Assembly (NCBI RefSeq): GCF_034387475.1
Contig: NZ_JAXCIL010000001.1
Span: forward strand, 1,116,001 to 1,180,000
DNA length: 64,000 bases
DNA from: Pseudomonas sp. Teo4
GTDB lineage: Bacteria; Pseudomonadota; Gammaproteobacteria; Pseudomonadales; Pseudomonadaceae
Reading direction: 5' to 3'
Shown one piece after another: positions 56,132-63,626 of this stretch. The notes beneath the pieces were generated by a model. It saw only the letters and a list, made by a program, of their open reading frames with translations, had not been told where the DNA came from and searched no databases. The position numbers and the translations under genes were made by a program. Each line of letters begins with the position of its first letter. The first letter of the stretch is position 1.

Positions 56132-57253
56132 ATGACCAACGCTGTGATTGAACGCCTGGATGCGCTGATCGTCGACCTGCCGACCATCCGCCCGCACAAG
56201 CTGGCCATGCACACCATGCAGCAACAAACCCTGGTGATCCTGCGCCTGCGTTGCAGCGACGGCGTGGAAGGCATCGGCGAGGCCACCACCATCGGCGGCC
56301 TGGCGTACGGCTATGAAAGCCCGGAAGGCATCAAGGCCAACATCGACGCGCACCTGGCGCCGGCGCTGATCGGCATGGCCGCTGACAACATCAACGCCGC
56401 CATGCTCAAGCTCGACAAGCTGGCCAAGGGCAACACCTTCGCCAAGTCCGGCATCGAAAGCGCCTTGCTCGATGCCCAGGGCAAACGCCTGGGCCTGCCA
56501 GTGAGCGAACTGCTGGGCGGGCGCGTACGCGACAGCCTGGAAGTGGCCTGGACCCTGGCCAGCGGCGACACCGCCCGTGATATCGCCGAAGCCGAGCACA
56601 TGCTGGAGATTCGCCGCCACCGGGTGTTCAAGCTCAAAATCGGCGCCAACCCGCTGGAGCAGGACCTCAAGCATGTGGTGGCGATCAAGCGCGAGCTGGG
56701 CGAGCGCGCCAGCGTGCGGGTCGATGTGAACCAGTACTGGGACGAGTCCCAGGCCATTCGCGCCTGTCAGATTCTCGGCGACAACGGCATCGACCTGATC
56801 GAACAGCCGATTTCGCGCATCAACCGCGGAGGGCAAATCCGCCTGAACCAGCGCAGCCCGGCACCGATCATGGCCGACGAGTCCATTGAAAGCGTCGAAG
56901 ACGCCTTCAGCCTGGCCGCCGACGGTGCCGCCACCATCTTCGCCCTGAAAATCGCCAAGAACGGCGGCCCCCGCGCCGTGCTGCGCACCGCGCAGATCGC
57001 CGAAGCCGCCGGCATCGCCCTGTACGGCGGGACCATGCTCGAAGGCTCGATCGGCACCCTGGCCTCGGCCCACGCCTTCCTCACCCTGCGCCAGCTGACC
57101 TGGGGCACCGAGCTGTTCGGGCCGCTGCTGCTGACCGAGGAAATCGTCAACGAACCGCCGCAATACCACGACTTCCAGCTGCACGTGCCACGCACCCCTG
57201 GCCTGGGCCTGAGCCTGGACGAACAACGCCTGGCGCGCTTCGCCCGCCGATGA
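56132..57253 (+). CDS. catB: cis,cis-Muconate cycloisomerase
   Basis: A 373-residue enolase-superfamily enzyme, near-identical in my memory to P. putida CatB. It has IRPHKLAMHTMQQQTLVILRLRCSDGVEGIGE at its start, the KLKIG motif with the catalytic lysine pair near residue 167, the acidic metal ligands in VDVNQYWD, IEQP and MADES, and the opposing lysine in FALKIAKNGG. It converts cis,cis-muconate to muconolactone. The ATG at 56132 gives the family's usual length. A 186-bp gap with REP sequences separates it from catC. Confidence 0.96.
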   Translation: MTNAVIERLDALIVDLPTIRPHKLAMHTMQQQTLVILRLRCSDGVEGIGEATTIGGLAYGYESPEGIKANIDAHLAPALIGMAADNINAAMLKLDKLAKGNTFAKSGIESALLDAQGKRLGLPVSELLGGRVRDSLEVAWTLASGDTARDIAEAEHMLEIRRHRVFKLKIGANPLEQDLKHVVAIKRELGERASVRVDVNQYWDESQAIRACQILGDNGIDLIEQPISRINRGGQIRLNQRSPAPIMADESIESVEDAFSLAADGAATIFALKIAKNGGPRAVLRTAQIAEAAGIALYGGTMLEGSIGTLASAHAFLTLRQLTWGTELFGPLLLTEEIVNEPPQYHDFQLHVPRTPGLGLSLDEQRLARFARR

Positions 57254-57277
57254 GGCATTTGCAGGATGAACACACAA

Positions 57278-57410
57278 CCTGTGGGAGCAACTGCCTTGCT
57301 CAAAAATGAAAGATTGCACGATTCCTGTGGGAGCGGGTTCACCCGCGAACACCGGCGCAGCCGGTGCCATACACCGCGTTGCCTGCTTCGCGGCTGAAGC
57401 CGCTCCCACA
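57278..57410. repeat. REP sequences inside the cat operon
   Basis: A partial REP at 57278-57292, a fuller one at 57324-57366 (core cctgtgggagcgggttcacccgcga) and an inverted one at 57378-57410 lie in the 186-bp catB-catC gap. The inverted pair can form a large hairpin in the catBCA mRNA. Confidence 0.88.
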
Positions 57411-57439
57411 ACGATTTCAACAGACTCGAGGAGCCCCCC

Positions 57440-57730
57440 ATGCTGTTCCACGTAAAGATGACCGTAAAACTGCCGGTCGACATGGACCCGGCCAAGGCCG
57501 CGCAACTGAAGGCCGACGAAAAGGAACTGGCCCAGCGCCTGCAGCGCGAGGGCACCTGGCGCCACCTGTGGCGCATCGCCGGGCACTACGCCAACTACAG
57601 CGTGTTCGACGTGCCCAGCGTCGAGGCGCTGCACGACACCCTGATGCAACTGCCGCTGTTCCCCTACATGGACATCGAGGTCGACGGCCTGTGCCGCCAC
57701 CCCTCGTCGATCCACGCCGACGACCGCTAA
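57440..57730 (+). CDS. catC: Muconolactone delta-isomerase
   Basis: A 96-residue protein of exact family length, starting MLFHVKMTVKLPVDMDPAKAAQLKADEKELAQ, with the conserved WRIAGHYANYSVFDV and LPLFPYMDIEV segments. It isomerises muconolactone to beta-ketoadipate enol-lactone and assembles as a decamer. GAGGAG lies upstream; catA follows after 52 bp. Confidence 0.96.
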   Translation: MLFHVKMTVKLPVDMDPAKAAQLKADEKELAQRLQREGTWRHLWRIAGHYANYSVFDVPSVEALHDTLMQLPLFPYMDIEVDGLCRHPSSIHADDR

Positions 57731-57782
57731 GCAACGTTGCGCCTGCGGCACTACCTGACAACAACAATTCGAGGTAAACCCG

Positions 57783-58718
57783 ATGACCGTGAAAATCTCC
57801 CACACTGCTGATGTGCAAGCGTTCTTCGACACCGTTGCAGGCCTTGGCAACGAGCAGGGCAGCCCGCGTTTCAAGCAGATCATCCTGCGCATATTGCAAG
57901 ACACCGCCCGCCTGATCGAAGACCTGGAAATCAGCGAGAACGAATTCTGGAAGGCCGTGGACTACCTCAACCGCCTGGGCGGGCGCAACGAGGCAGGGTT
58001 GTTGGTGGCGGGCCTGGGCATCGAGCACTTCATCGACCTGCTGCAAGACGCCAAGGATGAGCAGGCCGGCCTCGTCGGCGGCACGCCACGCACCATCGAA
58101 GGGCCGTTGTACGTGGCCGGTGCCCCGCTGGCACAGGGTGAGGCACGCATGGACGACGGTACCGACCCCGGCACCGTGATGTTCCTGACCGGGCGGGTCT
58201 TCGATGCCGAGGGCCAGCCGCTGGCCGGCGCCACTGTGGACCTCTGGCACGCCAACACCCAGGGCACCTATTCGTACTTCGACTCGACCCAGTCGGAATT
58301 CAACCTGCGTCGGCGCATCGTTACCGATGCCGAAGGCCGCTACCGCGCGCGCACCATCGTGCCGTCCGGCTATGGTTGCGACCCGCAGGGGCCGACCCAG
58401 GAATGCCTTAACCAGCTGGGCCGCCACGGCCAGCGCCCAGCGCACGTGCACTTCTTCATCTCGGCACCGGGCTATCGCCACCTGACCACGCAGATCAACT
58501 TCGCTGGCGACAAGTACCTGTGGGATGACTTTGCCTACGCCACCCGCGATGGCCTGGTGGGTGAGCTCAAGTTCGTCACCGATGCCGCTGCTGCGCGTGA
58601 TCGTGGCGTGCAGGGCGATACCTTCGCCGACCTCGAATTCGACTTCCACTTGCAGGCGGCCAAGCAACCTGCGCTGGAAACCCGCAGCGACCGTCCACGC
58701 GCACTGCAGGACGCGTGA
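57783..58718 (+). CDS. catA: Catechol 1,2-dioxygenase
   Basis: A 311-residue intradiol dioxygenase. An N-terminal helical dimerisation region (about 1-100) is followed by the beta-sandwich catalytic domain with iron ligands Tyr197 (PSGYGCDP), His221 and His223 (RPAHVHFF), and a Tyr in GTYSYFD (~163). It opens catechol to cis,cis-muconate, the CatR inducer. The operon order catB-catC-catA is the P. putida order. RBS: GAGG ten bases upstream. Confidence 0.97.
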   Translation: MTVKISHTADVQAFFDTVAGLGNEQGSPRFKQIILRILQDTARLIEDLEISENEFWKAVDYLNRLGGRNEAGLLVAGLGIEHFIDLLQDAKDEQAGLVGGTPRTIEGPLYVAGAPLAQGEARMDDGTDPGTVMFLTGRVFDAEGQPLAGATVDLWHANTQGTYSYFDSTQSEFNLRRRIVTDAEGRYRARTIVPSGYGCDPQGPTQECLNQLGRHGQRPAHVHFFISAPGYRHLTTQINFAGDKYLWDDFAYATRDGLVGELKFVTDAAAARDRGVQGDTFADLEFDFHLQAAKQPALETRSDRPRALQDA

Positions 58719-58983
58719 TCTGACTTTACCGATGGCGCCTGCGGCATGTCGCTGGCGCCAATCCTGTTGTGCTTCACCTCCAGCACTCTGCAAGCCATTC
58801 CAATAACAAAAAAGGCTCAGCCCATGCGCACAACCCCGTTTTCTCCGGTGTCCATTCCTCCCTGTTTCTGACAGGCCACTGCCTTTTATCTGAACTCCCT
58901 GCTCGCCCCGGCATGGCGCTGTCTGCCCGGTCGGCAAACGGGCGGGTCAACTCCAGGCTGTCCCTGACAAGGAACACGGGCAT
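58719..58983. other. Intergenic region after catA
   Basis: 265 bp without a gene. A weak 7-bp hairpin (TGGCGCC / GGCGCCA, 58733-58760) could end the cat transcript. The remainder should carry the promoter of the MFS gene at 58984. Confidence 0.4.
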
Positions 58984-60342
58984 ATGACTACACTCGCCAA
59001 ACCGCACGCCACCGAGCAACACAGCAAGCGCTACCTCTATGAGTGGTACGTGGTCTTGCTGTTCATGGTCGCGTATATCTTTTCGTTCGTGGACCGGCAG
59101 ATCCTTGCGCTGATGATCGAGCCGATCAAAGCCGACCTGCAACTGAGCGACACCGAGTTCAGCCTTCTGCACGGGCTGGCGTTCTCGTTGTTCTATGCCT
59201 TCATGGGCATGCCGATCGCCTACCTGGCCGATCGTTTCTCGCGTCCCAGGATCATTGCCCTGGGCGTGGTCTTCTGGAGTTTCGCCACGGCGGCCTGTGG
59301 CTTCAGCAAGAACTTCCTGCACATGTTCCTGGCCCGCATCGGCGTGGGGGTGGGCGAGGCGGCGCTGTCGCCATCGGCCTATTCCATGTTCAGCGACCTG
59401 TTCCCCAAGGAAAAGCTCGGCAGGGCGGTTGGGGTGTACTCGATCGGCTCGTTCGTCGGCGGCGGTATCGCGTTTCTGGTCGGCGGCTATGTGATTGCCA
59501 TGCTCAAGGGCTCGGCGACCATCGAGGTCGCATTGCTCGGTTCGATGAAAGCCTGGCAATTGGCGTTCCTGATCGTCGGGCTGCCGGGGGTGTTGGTGGG
59601 CCTGCTGATCTGGCTGACCGTGCGTAACCCCGAGCGCAAGGGCGCGCAGCTCGATGAGCACGGCAATGTGCGCAAGGTCGCGTTGACCGACGGCTTGCGT
59701 TTCATTGCCCGCCACCGGGCGACCTTCAGCTGCCACTACCTGGGCTTCTCGTTCTACGCCATGGCGCTGTTCTGCATGATGAGTTGGACGCCTGCCTTGT
59801 ACATCCGCAAGTTCGGCATGAGCCCCGAGCAGGCTGGTTTCATGCTCGGCAGCATTCTGCTGCTGGCCAATACCACAGGCGTGCTGTTTGGCGGCTGGCT
59901 GACCGACCATCTGGCCAAGCGCGGCTACACCGATGCCGCAATGCGCACTGGCGTGATCGGCGCTGTGGGGATGCTGGTGCCGGCGGTGCTGTACTCGCAG
60001 GTCGACCAGCTGTGGCTATCAGTGACGCTGCTGATCCCGGCGATGTTCTTCGCCTCGTTCCCCATGCCGGCCTCCACGGCCGCCATGCAGATTCTCTCGC
60101 CTAACCAGGTACGCGCCCAGGTGTCGTCGGTGTTCCTGCTGATCAGCAACTTGCTGGGGCTGGGCTTGGGGACGACCTTGGTGGCGCTGTTGACCGACCG
60201 TTATTTCGGCTCGCCGCTGGCCGTGGGGCAATCGATGTCGATCATCAGTTGCGTCGCCTCGCTGCTGGCCATCGTGTTGTTACTCAAAGGCTGCAGCTGC
60301 TTCCGGCAGAGTATGCAGCGTGAATACCCGGCAGTGCCCTAG
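58984..60342 (+). CDS. MFS transporter, Spinster-like
   Basis: A 452-residue, 12-TM MFS carrier. The start YEWYVVLLFMVAYIFSFVDRQILALMIEPIKADLQLSDTEFSLL is typical of Spinster-like proteins (the FVDRQ motif), and loop 2-3 reads AYLADRFSRPRIIAL. It precedes the opine-dehydrogenase-like gene in the same direction, separated by a 157-bp inverted element. Substrate unknown; a role in opine or organic-acid transport is a guess. Confidence 0.84.
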   Translation: MTTLAKPHATEQHSKRYLYEWYVVLLFMVAYIFSFVDRQILALMIEPIKADLQLSDTEFSLLHGLAFSLFYAFMGMPIAYLADRFSRPRIIALGVVFWSFATAACGFSKNFLHMFLARIGVGVGEAALSPSAYSMFSDLFPKEKLGRAVGVYSIGSFVGGGIAFLVGGYVIAMLKGSATIEVALLGSMKAWQLAFLIVGLPGVLVGLLIWLTVRNPERKGAQLDEHGNVRKVALTDGLRFIARHRATFSCHYLGFSFYAMALFCMMSWTPALYIRKFGMSPEQAGFMLGSILLLANTTGVLFGGWLTDHLAKRGYTDAAMRTGVIGAVGMLVPAVLYSQVDQLWLSVTLLIPAMFFASFPMPASTAAMQILSPNQVRAQVSSVFLLISNLLGLGLGTTLVALLTDRYFGSPLAVGQSMSIISCVASLLAIVLLLKGCSCFRQSMQREYPAVP

Positions 60343-60344
60343 GT

Positions 60345-60480
60345 TTTGTACGAAAAGTGCCTGCGCAGCGATCATGCTGCGTTGAAAACAGGCTCGGAAT
60401 GCTCATTGACAACCAGTCAACTGCGCTTCCTCGCCTGTTTTCGCCTTGCCTGATCGCCGCTCGGCTACTTTTCGTACAAA
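60345..60480. repeat. ~135-bp imperfect inverted-repeat element
   Basis: Outer ends TTTGTACGAAAAGT (left) and ACTTTTCGTACAAA (right) are perfectly complementary over 14 bp. Behind them the arms continue as imperfect complements for about 60 nt, sharing GCGATCA and GAAAACAGGC blocks. It is a MITE-like or structured-RNA intergenic repeat, unrelated to the REPs. It lies between the MFS and opine-dehydrogenase-like genes. Confidence 0.85.
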
Positions 60481-60499
60481 CCCTGACAGGAAGATACAG

Positions 60500-61642
60500 A
60501 TGAATGTGACGATTCTCGGTGGTGGTCATGGCTGCTACGCGGCTGCAATCGACATGGCCGAACGCGGCCATGCCACTCGACTTTGGCGGCGCGATGGCGC
60601 GGCACTGGTCACGCTGCAGGCGATTGGCAGCCTCACGATCAAGGACTACCGCGGCACCCGCAAGGTGGCGGTAAGTGGCGGCGAGGGTGGGCTGCAGTTG
60701 GTACCGAACTTGAAGCAGGCGCTGGAGGGTGCACGGCTGATCGTCATCCCCCTGCCGTCGACCAGCCATGAAGCATTGGCCAAGGAAGTCGCCCCGTTGC
60801 TGGTGGATGGCCAGGTGGTGTTCCTGCCGCCCGGCACCCTCGGCAGCCTGGTGTTTGCCAAGGCGATGCAGGCCTGTGGCAACACCGCCCAGGTGGCCTT
60901 CGCCGAAACCGGTACCTTGCCGTACCTGGTGCGCAAGCACGGTGCAAGCGATGTGGTCATCAGTGCCTACGCCACCCGGCTGCCGACCGGCGTGTTGCCG
61001 ACCCGGCTGGCCGGCCATGCCTTCGCCGTGCTGCGCCAGGCCTACCCCAGCGTGGAGCCGATCGAGGATGCCTTGAGCGCGGCACTGATGAACGCAGGGC
61101 CGATCATTCATCCGCCGCTGATTCTGATGAACGCCGGCCCTCTAGAGCATTTCGACAGCTGGGACATCCACAACGAGGGCACCCAGCCCTCGATCCGCCG
61201 GGTGACCAATGCGCTGGATGGCGAGCGCATGGCCGTGCGCGAGGCGTTGGGCTACCAGGCGCCGCATTTCCCGCTGGCCGACCATTACAACGGCGAGGAG
61301 GGCGAGGAGTGGATGTACGGCCGTGGCGCCCACGGCAAGCTCACCGACAGTGGCGACTGGCGGGAAAAGATCGACCTGGGCACCCATCGCTACATGCTTG
61401 AGGACACCCGCCTCGGGTTGTCGCTGCTGGTCTCGATCGCCCGATGGGCCGCTGTGCCGACACCGGTTGCCGAAGGCCTGCTGGCGCTGGCCACGGCGGC
61501 TACTGGCCGTGACCTCTACGCCGAGGGGCGAACTCTTGAGCAGCTGGGCATTGCGGGCTTGAGCCGGGCGCAAATGCAACGCCTGCTGAGTGACGGGCTG
61601 CTAACGGCTTACTGCAATGGAGAGAATGCCGCTGGCAGGTAG
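60500..61642 (+). CDS. Octopine/nopaline-dehydrogenase-family protein
   Basis: A 380-residue protein: an N-terminal NAD(P) Rossmann fold (NVTILGGGHGCYAAAIDMAERGH, residues 2-25) and a C-terminal opine-dehydrogenase helical domain with the signature NAGPIIHPPLILMNAGPLEHF (about 197-218), whose His and Asn are the catalytic/binding residues of the family. These enzymes reductively condense an amino acid with a 2-oxo acid, or run in reverse. GGAAG precedes the ATG. Neighbours are an MFS carrier upstream and an OprD porin downstream on the other strand. The substrates are unknown. Confidence 0.82.
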   Translation: MNVTILGGGHGCYAAAIDMAERGHATRLWRRDGAALVTLQAIGSLTIKDYRGTRKVAVSGGEGGLQLVPNLKQALEGARLIVIPLPSTSHEALAKEVAPLLVDGQVVFLPPGTLGSLVFAKAMQACGNTAQVAFAETGTLPYLVRKHGASDVVISAYATRLPTGVLPTRLAGHAFAVLRQAYPSVEPIEDALSAALMNAGPIIHPPLILMNAGPLEHFDSWDIHNEGTQPSIRRVTNALDGERMAVREALGYQAPHFPLADHYNGEEGEEWMYGRGAHGKLTDSGDWREKIDLGTHRYMLEDTRLGLSLLVSIARWAAVPTPVAEGLLALATAATGRDLYAEGRTLEQLGIAGLSRAQMQRLLSDGLLTAYCNGENAAGR

Positions 61643-61700
61643 ACCACTGAGTTCATTTTTTGCAGCTGTGGCGCCTGGCGTGAGGTTTGTGGTGGTGCGC

Positions 61701-61954
61701 AAATCGAGCGCCGCCCGCGCGGCGCATCGCAGCGGTTCGGCGCCCCGACTTCGCCAGCTCCCACATCTGTTTCGGGCCAGTAACGCCTGTGACAGGCGCG
61801 CTCGACCCCTTGTTTGTTCGACGCGATATCGAGCCATGCGCTAAAGGGGGCGCGCGCGAAATTCACAGGAGTAATTGGCCCGAAACAGATGTGGGAGCTG
61901 GCGAAGTCGGGGCGCCGAACCGCTGCGATGCGCCGCGCGGGCGGCGCTCGATTT
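61701..61954. repeat. Long inverted-repeat element, copy C (79-bp perfect arms)
   Basis: The arms 61701-61779 and 61876-61954 are 79-bp perfect reverse complements. The outermost ~28 bp (aaatcgagcgccgcccgcgc...) and the centre are shared with copies A and B, but the middle of each arm is different: agcggttcggcgccccgacttcgccagctcccac, the REP module also present at 45191 and 18280. Confidence 0.95.
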
Positions 61955-62013
61955 CATAGCCGCTGCACCTCTCGCGCCAAGCCCCCACCAGCCCCAACAC
62001 ACTTCCCAAGCGC

Positions 62014-62052
62014 AAAAAAGCCCGGACCTTCCCCGCACGGCAAGGCCCAGGC
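62014..62052 (-). terminator. Rho-independent terminator of the OprD-family porin gene
   Basis: On the minus strand GCCTGGGCCTT pairs with AAGGTCCGGGC (two G-T wobbles) across an 11-nt loop and is followed by TTTTTT, 26 bp after the porin stop. Confidence 0.88.
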
Positions 62053-62077
62053 AAAAACCTGCACTAACGAAACTCGC

Positions 62078-63322
62078 TTACCAGAACTTCCAGGTGTAGG
62101 AGGTGATCACCCGCAGTTCGTCGTAGTCATTGCCGTACTTCTGCCAGGTGCGCATGTCCTTCACCTCGAAGCCCAGGCCATTGAGCGGGCCGCTCTGGAT
62201 CACGTACGAAAGCATGATGTCGCGCTCGCTTTCCTGCTCCCTGGCCAGCCCCGCACCGCGGTCGATGTCGCTGCCCTTGATGTAGCGGGTGAACAGGCGC
62301 AGGCCCGGCACACCCAAGGCCGCGAAGTTGTAGCCGTAACGCACCGACCAGCTGCGCTCGTCCGGGCGAATGAACGGCAGGCTGGCCCAGTTGGGCAGGT
62401 ACAGCTGTGGTACGTAGCCGTTGAGGGTCGGGAACACGGTGTCGCCGGTCATGCGCTGGTAGCTGGCGCCGACCATGTGCCCGGCTTTCTCCAGCGTGAC
62501 CAGGCCGCTGTAGGCGCGGTTGTCGACGGCGCCGCTGCGCGCACTGCCGTCTTCGCGGTTGTTGAAATAGCCGATGTCGGTCTTCAGCGTATAGCCATCG
62601 CCAAAGGTGAAGCTGTGTTTGACGCCGCCATAGTCCTGTTTGTAGATGTCGTTGAGCACGCCATGGAAGTAGCTGGCTTGCAGCGCAGGGGTGACGGCGT
62701 AGGTGGCGCCGACGAAATCCAGGCCTTCGCTGTCCAGGCTGTCGGAGGTGCCGAAGCGGTACAGGCGCTCATGGTTGGAGGACTCACGGGTGACGATCGA
62801 CCAGAAGCGTCCGCCGACCAGGGTCAGGCGGTCGATATCGCGGGATTCGATCACCGCCCCTTGGTACAGGGTATCGAGCAAGCGGCTAGGGTCGTTGGAG
62901 GCGACCGGGTAGTTGGGCCGCTGATCGCCGACTTTCACCAAGGTCTTGGCGTACTTGAGCTTCAGGGTCGCACCGGCTCGGCTGTAATCGTTGGCCGCTT
63001 GTTGCGCGTGCTGGCTGAAGGGGAGGGATCCGTCGTTGCCGCTGGCATCCAGGCGCAACCCATACTGCCCATTGACGTCCAGGCCAACCGCAACAGGGGT
63101 GTCGGTGAAGCCGGACTCGAACTGCAGGTCGAAACCCTGTGACCAGTTGCCGACCTTGGAAACCGGCGCGCCGGGGTTGGTGAAATCACGGTTGAGGTAA
63201 AGGTTTCGCAGGTTGACCGAGAGGTGGCTGTCATCCCACACCTCGGCAATGCAGTTCAGCGGAGAAAAAGCGGCGACAGACAGGCAGAGTGACGCAGCAC
63301 GCGACGGCCATTTGGGTTCCAT
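62078..63322 (-). CDS. OprD-family outer-membrane porin
   Basis: A 414-residue porin. The N-terminus MEPKWPSRAASLCLSVAAFSPLNCIAEVWDDSHLSVNLRNLYLNRDFTNPG looks like a signal peptide cut near CIAE, followed by the first strand of the OprD barrel. The family pattern continues to a C-terminal DELRVITSYTWKFW ending in an aromatic residue, as required for BAM insertion. OprD-family (Occ) porins take up carboxylic or basic amino-acid-type substrates; BenF-like members often sit near cat/ben genes. The substrate here may relate to the neighbouring opine-dehydrogenase-like/MFS module. Confidence 0.88.
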   Translation of the reverse strand: MEPKWPSRAASLCLSVAAFSPLNCIAEVWDDSHLSVNLRNLYLNRDFTNPGAPVSKVGNWSQGFDLQFESGFTDTPVAVGLDVNGQYGLRLDASGNDGSLPFSQHAQQAANDYSRAGATLKLKYAKTLVKVGDQRPNYPVASNDPSRLLDTLYQGAVIESRDIDRLTLVGGRFWSIVTRESSNHERLYRFGTSDSLDSEGLDFVGATYAVTPALQASYFHGVLNDIYKQDYGGVKHSFTFGDGYTLKTDIGYFNNREDGSARSGAVDNRAYSGLVTLEKAGHMVGASYQRMTGDTVFPTLNGYVPQLYLPNWASLPFIRPDERSWSVRYGYNFAALGVPGLRLFTRYIKGSDIDRGAGLAREQESERDIMLSYVIQSGPLNGLGFEVKDMRTWQKYGNDYDELRVITSYTWKFW

Positions 63323-63626
63323 TGGGGCATCCTGGAAATGTGATCAGTACAAGGCACCGGCAGTCGAGAACGGGCAGGAGCAAGCCGCGGGTCTTGGCCC
63401 GCTTGTCTGTCACAGGTGTTTTTGTTGTTGTGGGGGACAGGCTAAAGGGGGTAGGAGAGGGGCTCAATGACAGGGGTGGTCAATGTTGTTGCGGTTTACG
63501 CAACGGGTGTTGATCGTGCGGCCCCTTCGCGGGTAAACCCGCTCCCACAAGGTCTGAGTCATGCCCAGGTTCGACGGCAAGCAGGGTCCTGTGGGAGCGG
63601 GTTTACCCGCGAAGGGGCCGCAACCG
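63323..63626. other. Porin gene upstream region and REP doublet
   Basis: 304 bp without a gene. The first ~190 bp should carry the porin promoter on the minus strand. The rest is the REP pair at 63519-63621. Confidence 0.6.
63519..63621. repeat. REP doublet
   Basis: Inverted copies 63519-63550 and 63589-63621, core ccccttcgcgggtaaacccgctcccaca, downstream of the LysR-like gene on the minus strand. Confidence 0.9.

Larger units (their letters stand above)
61643..62077. other. Intergenic region with long palindrome and oprD terminator
   Basis: 435 bp between convergent genes. It is largely filled by the long inverted-repeat copy C (61701-61954) and the rho-independent terminator at 62014-62052. 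I see no gene; the several short frames here run through palindromic DNA. Confidence 0.8.

Noticed and set aside
56072..57904. A 610-residue minus-strand frame across catB-catC-catA
   Set aside because: It is a shadow of catB and catC in high-GC DNA; composition and motifs support only the plus-strand genes.
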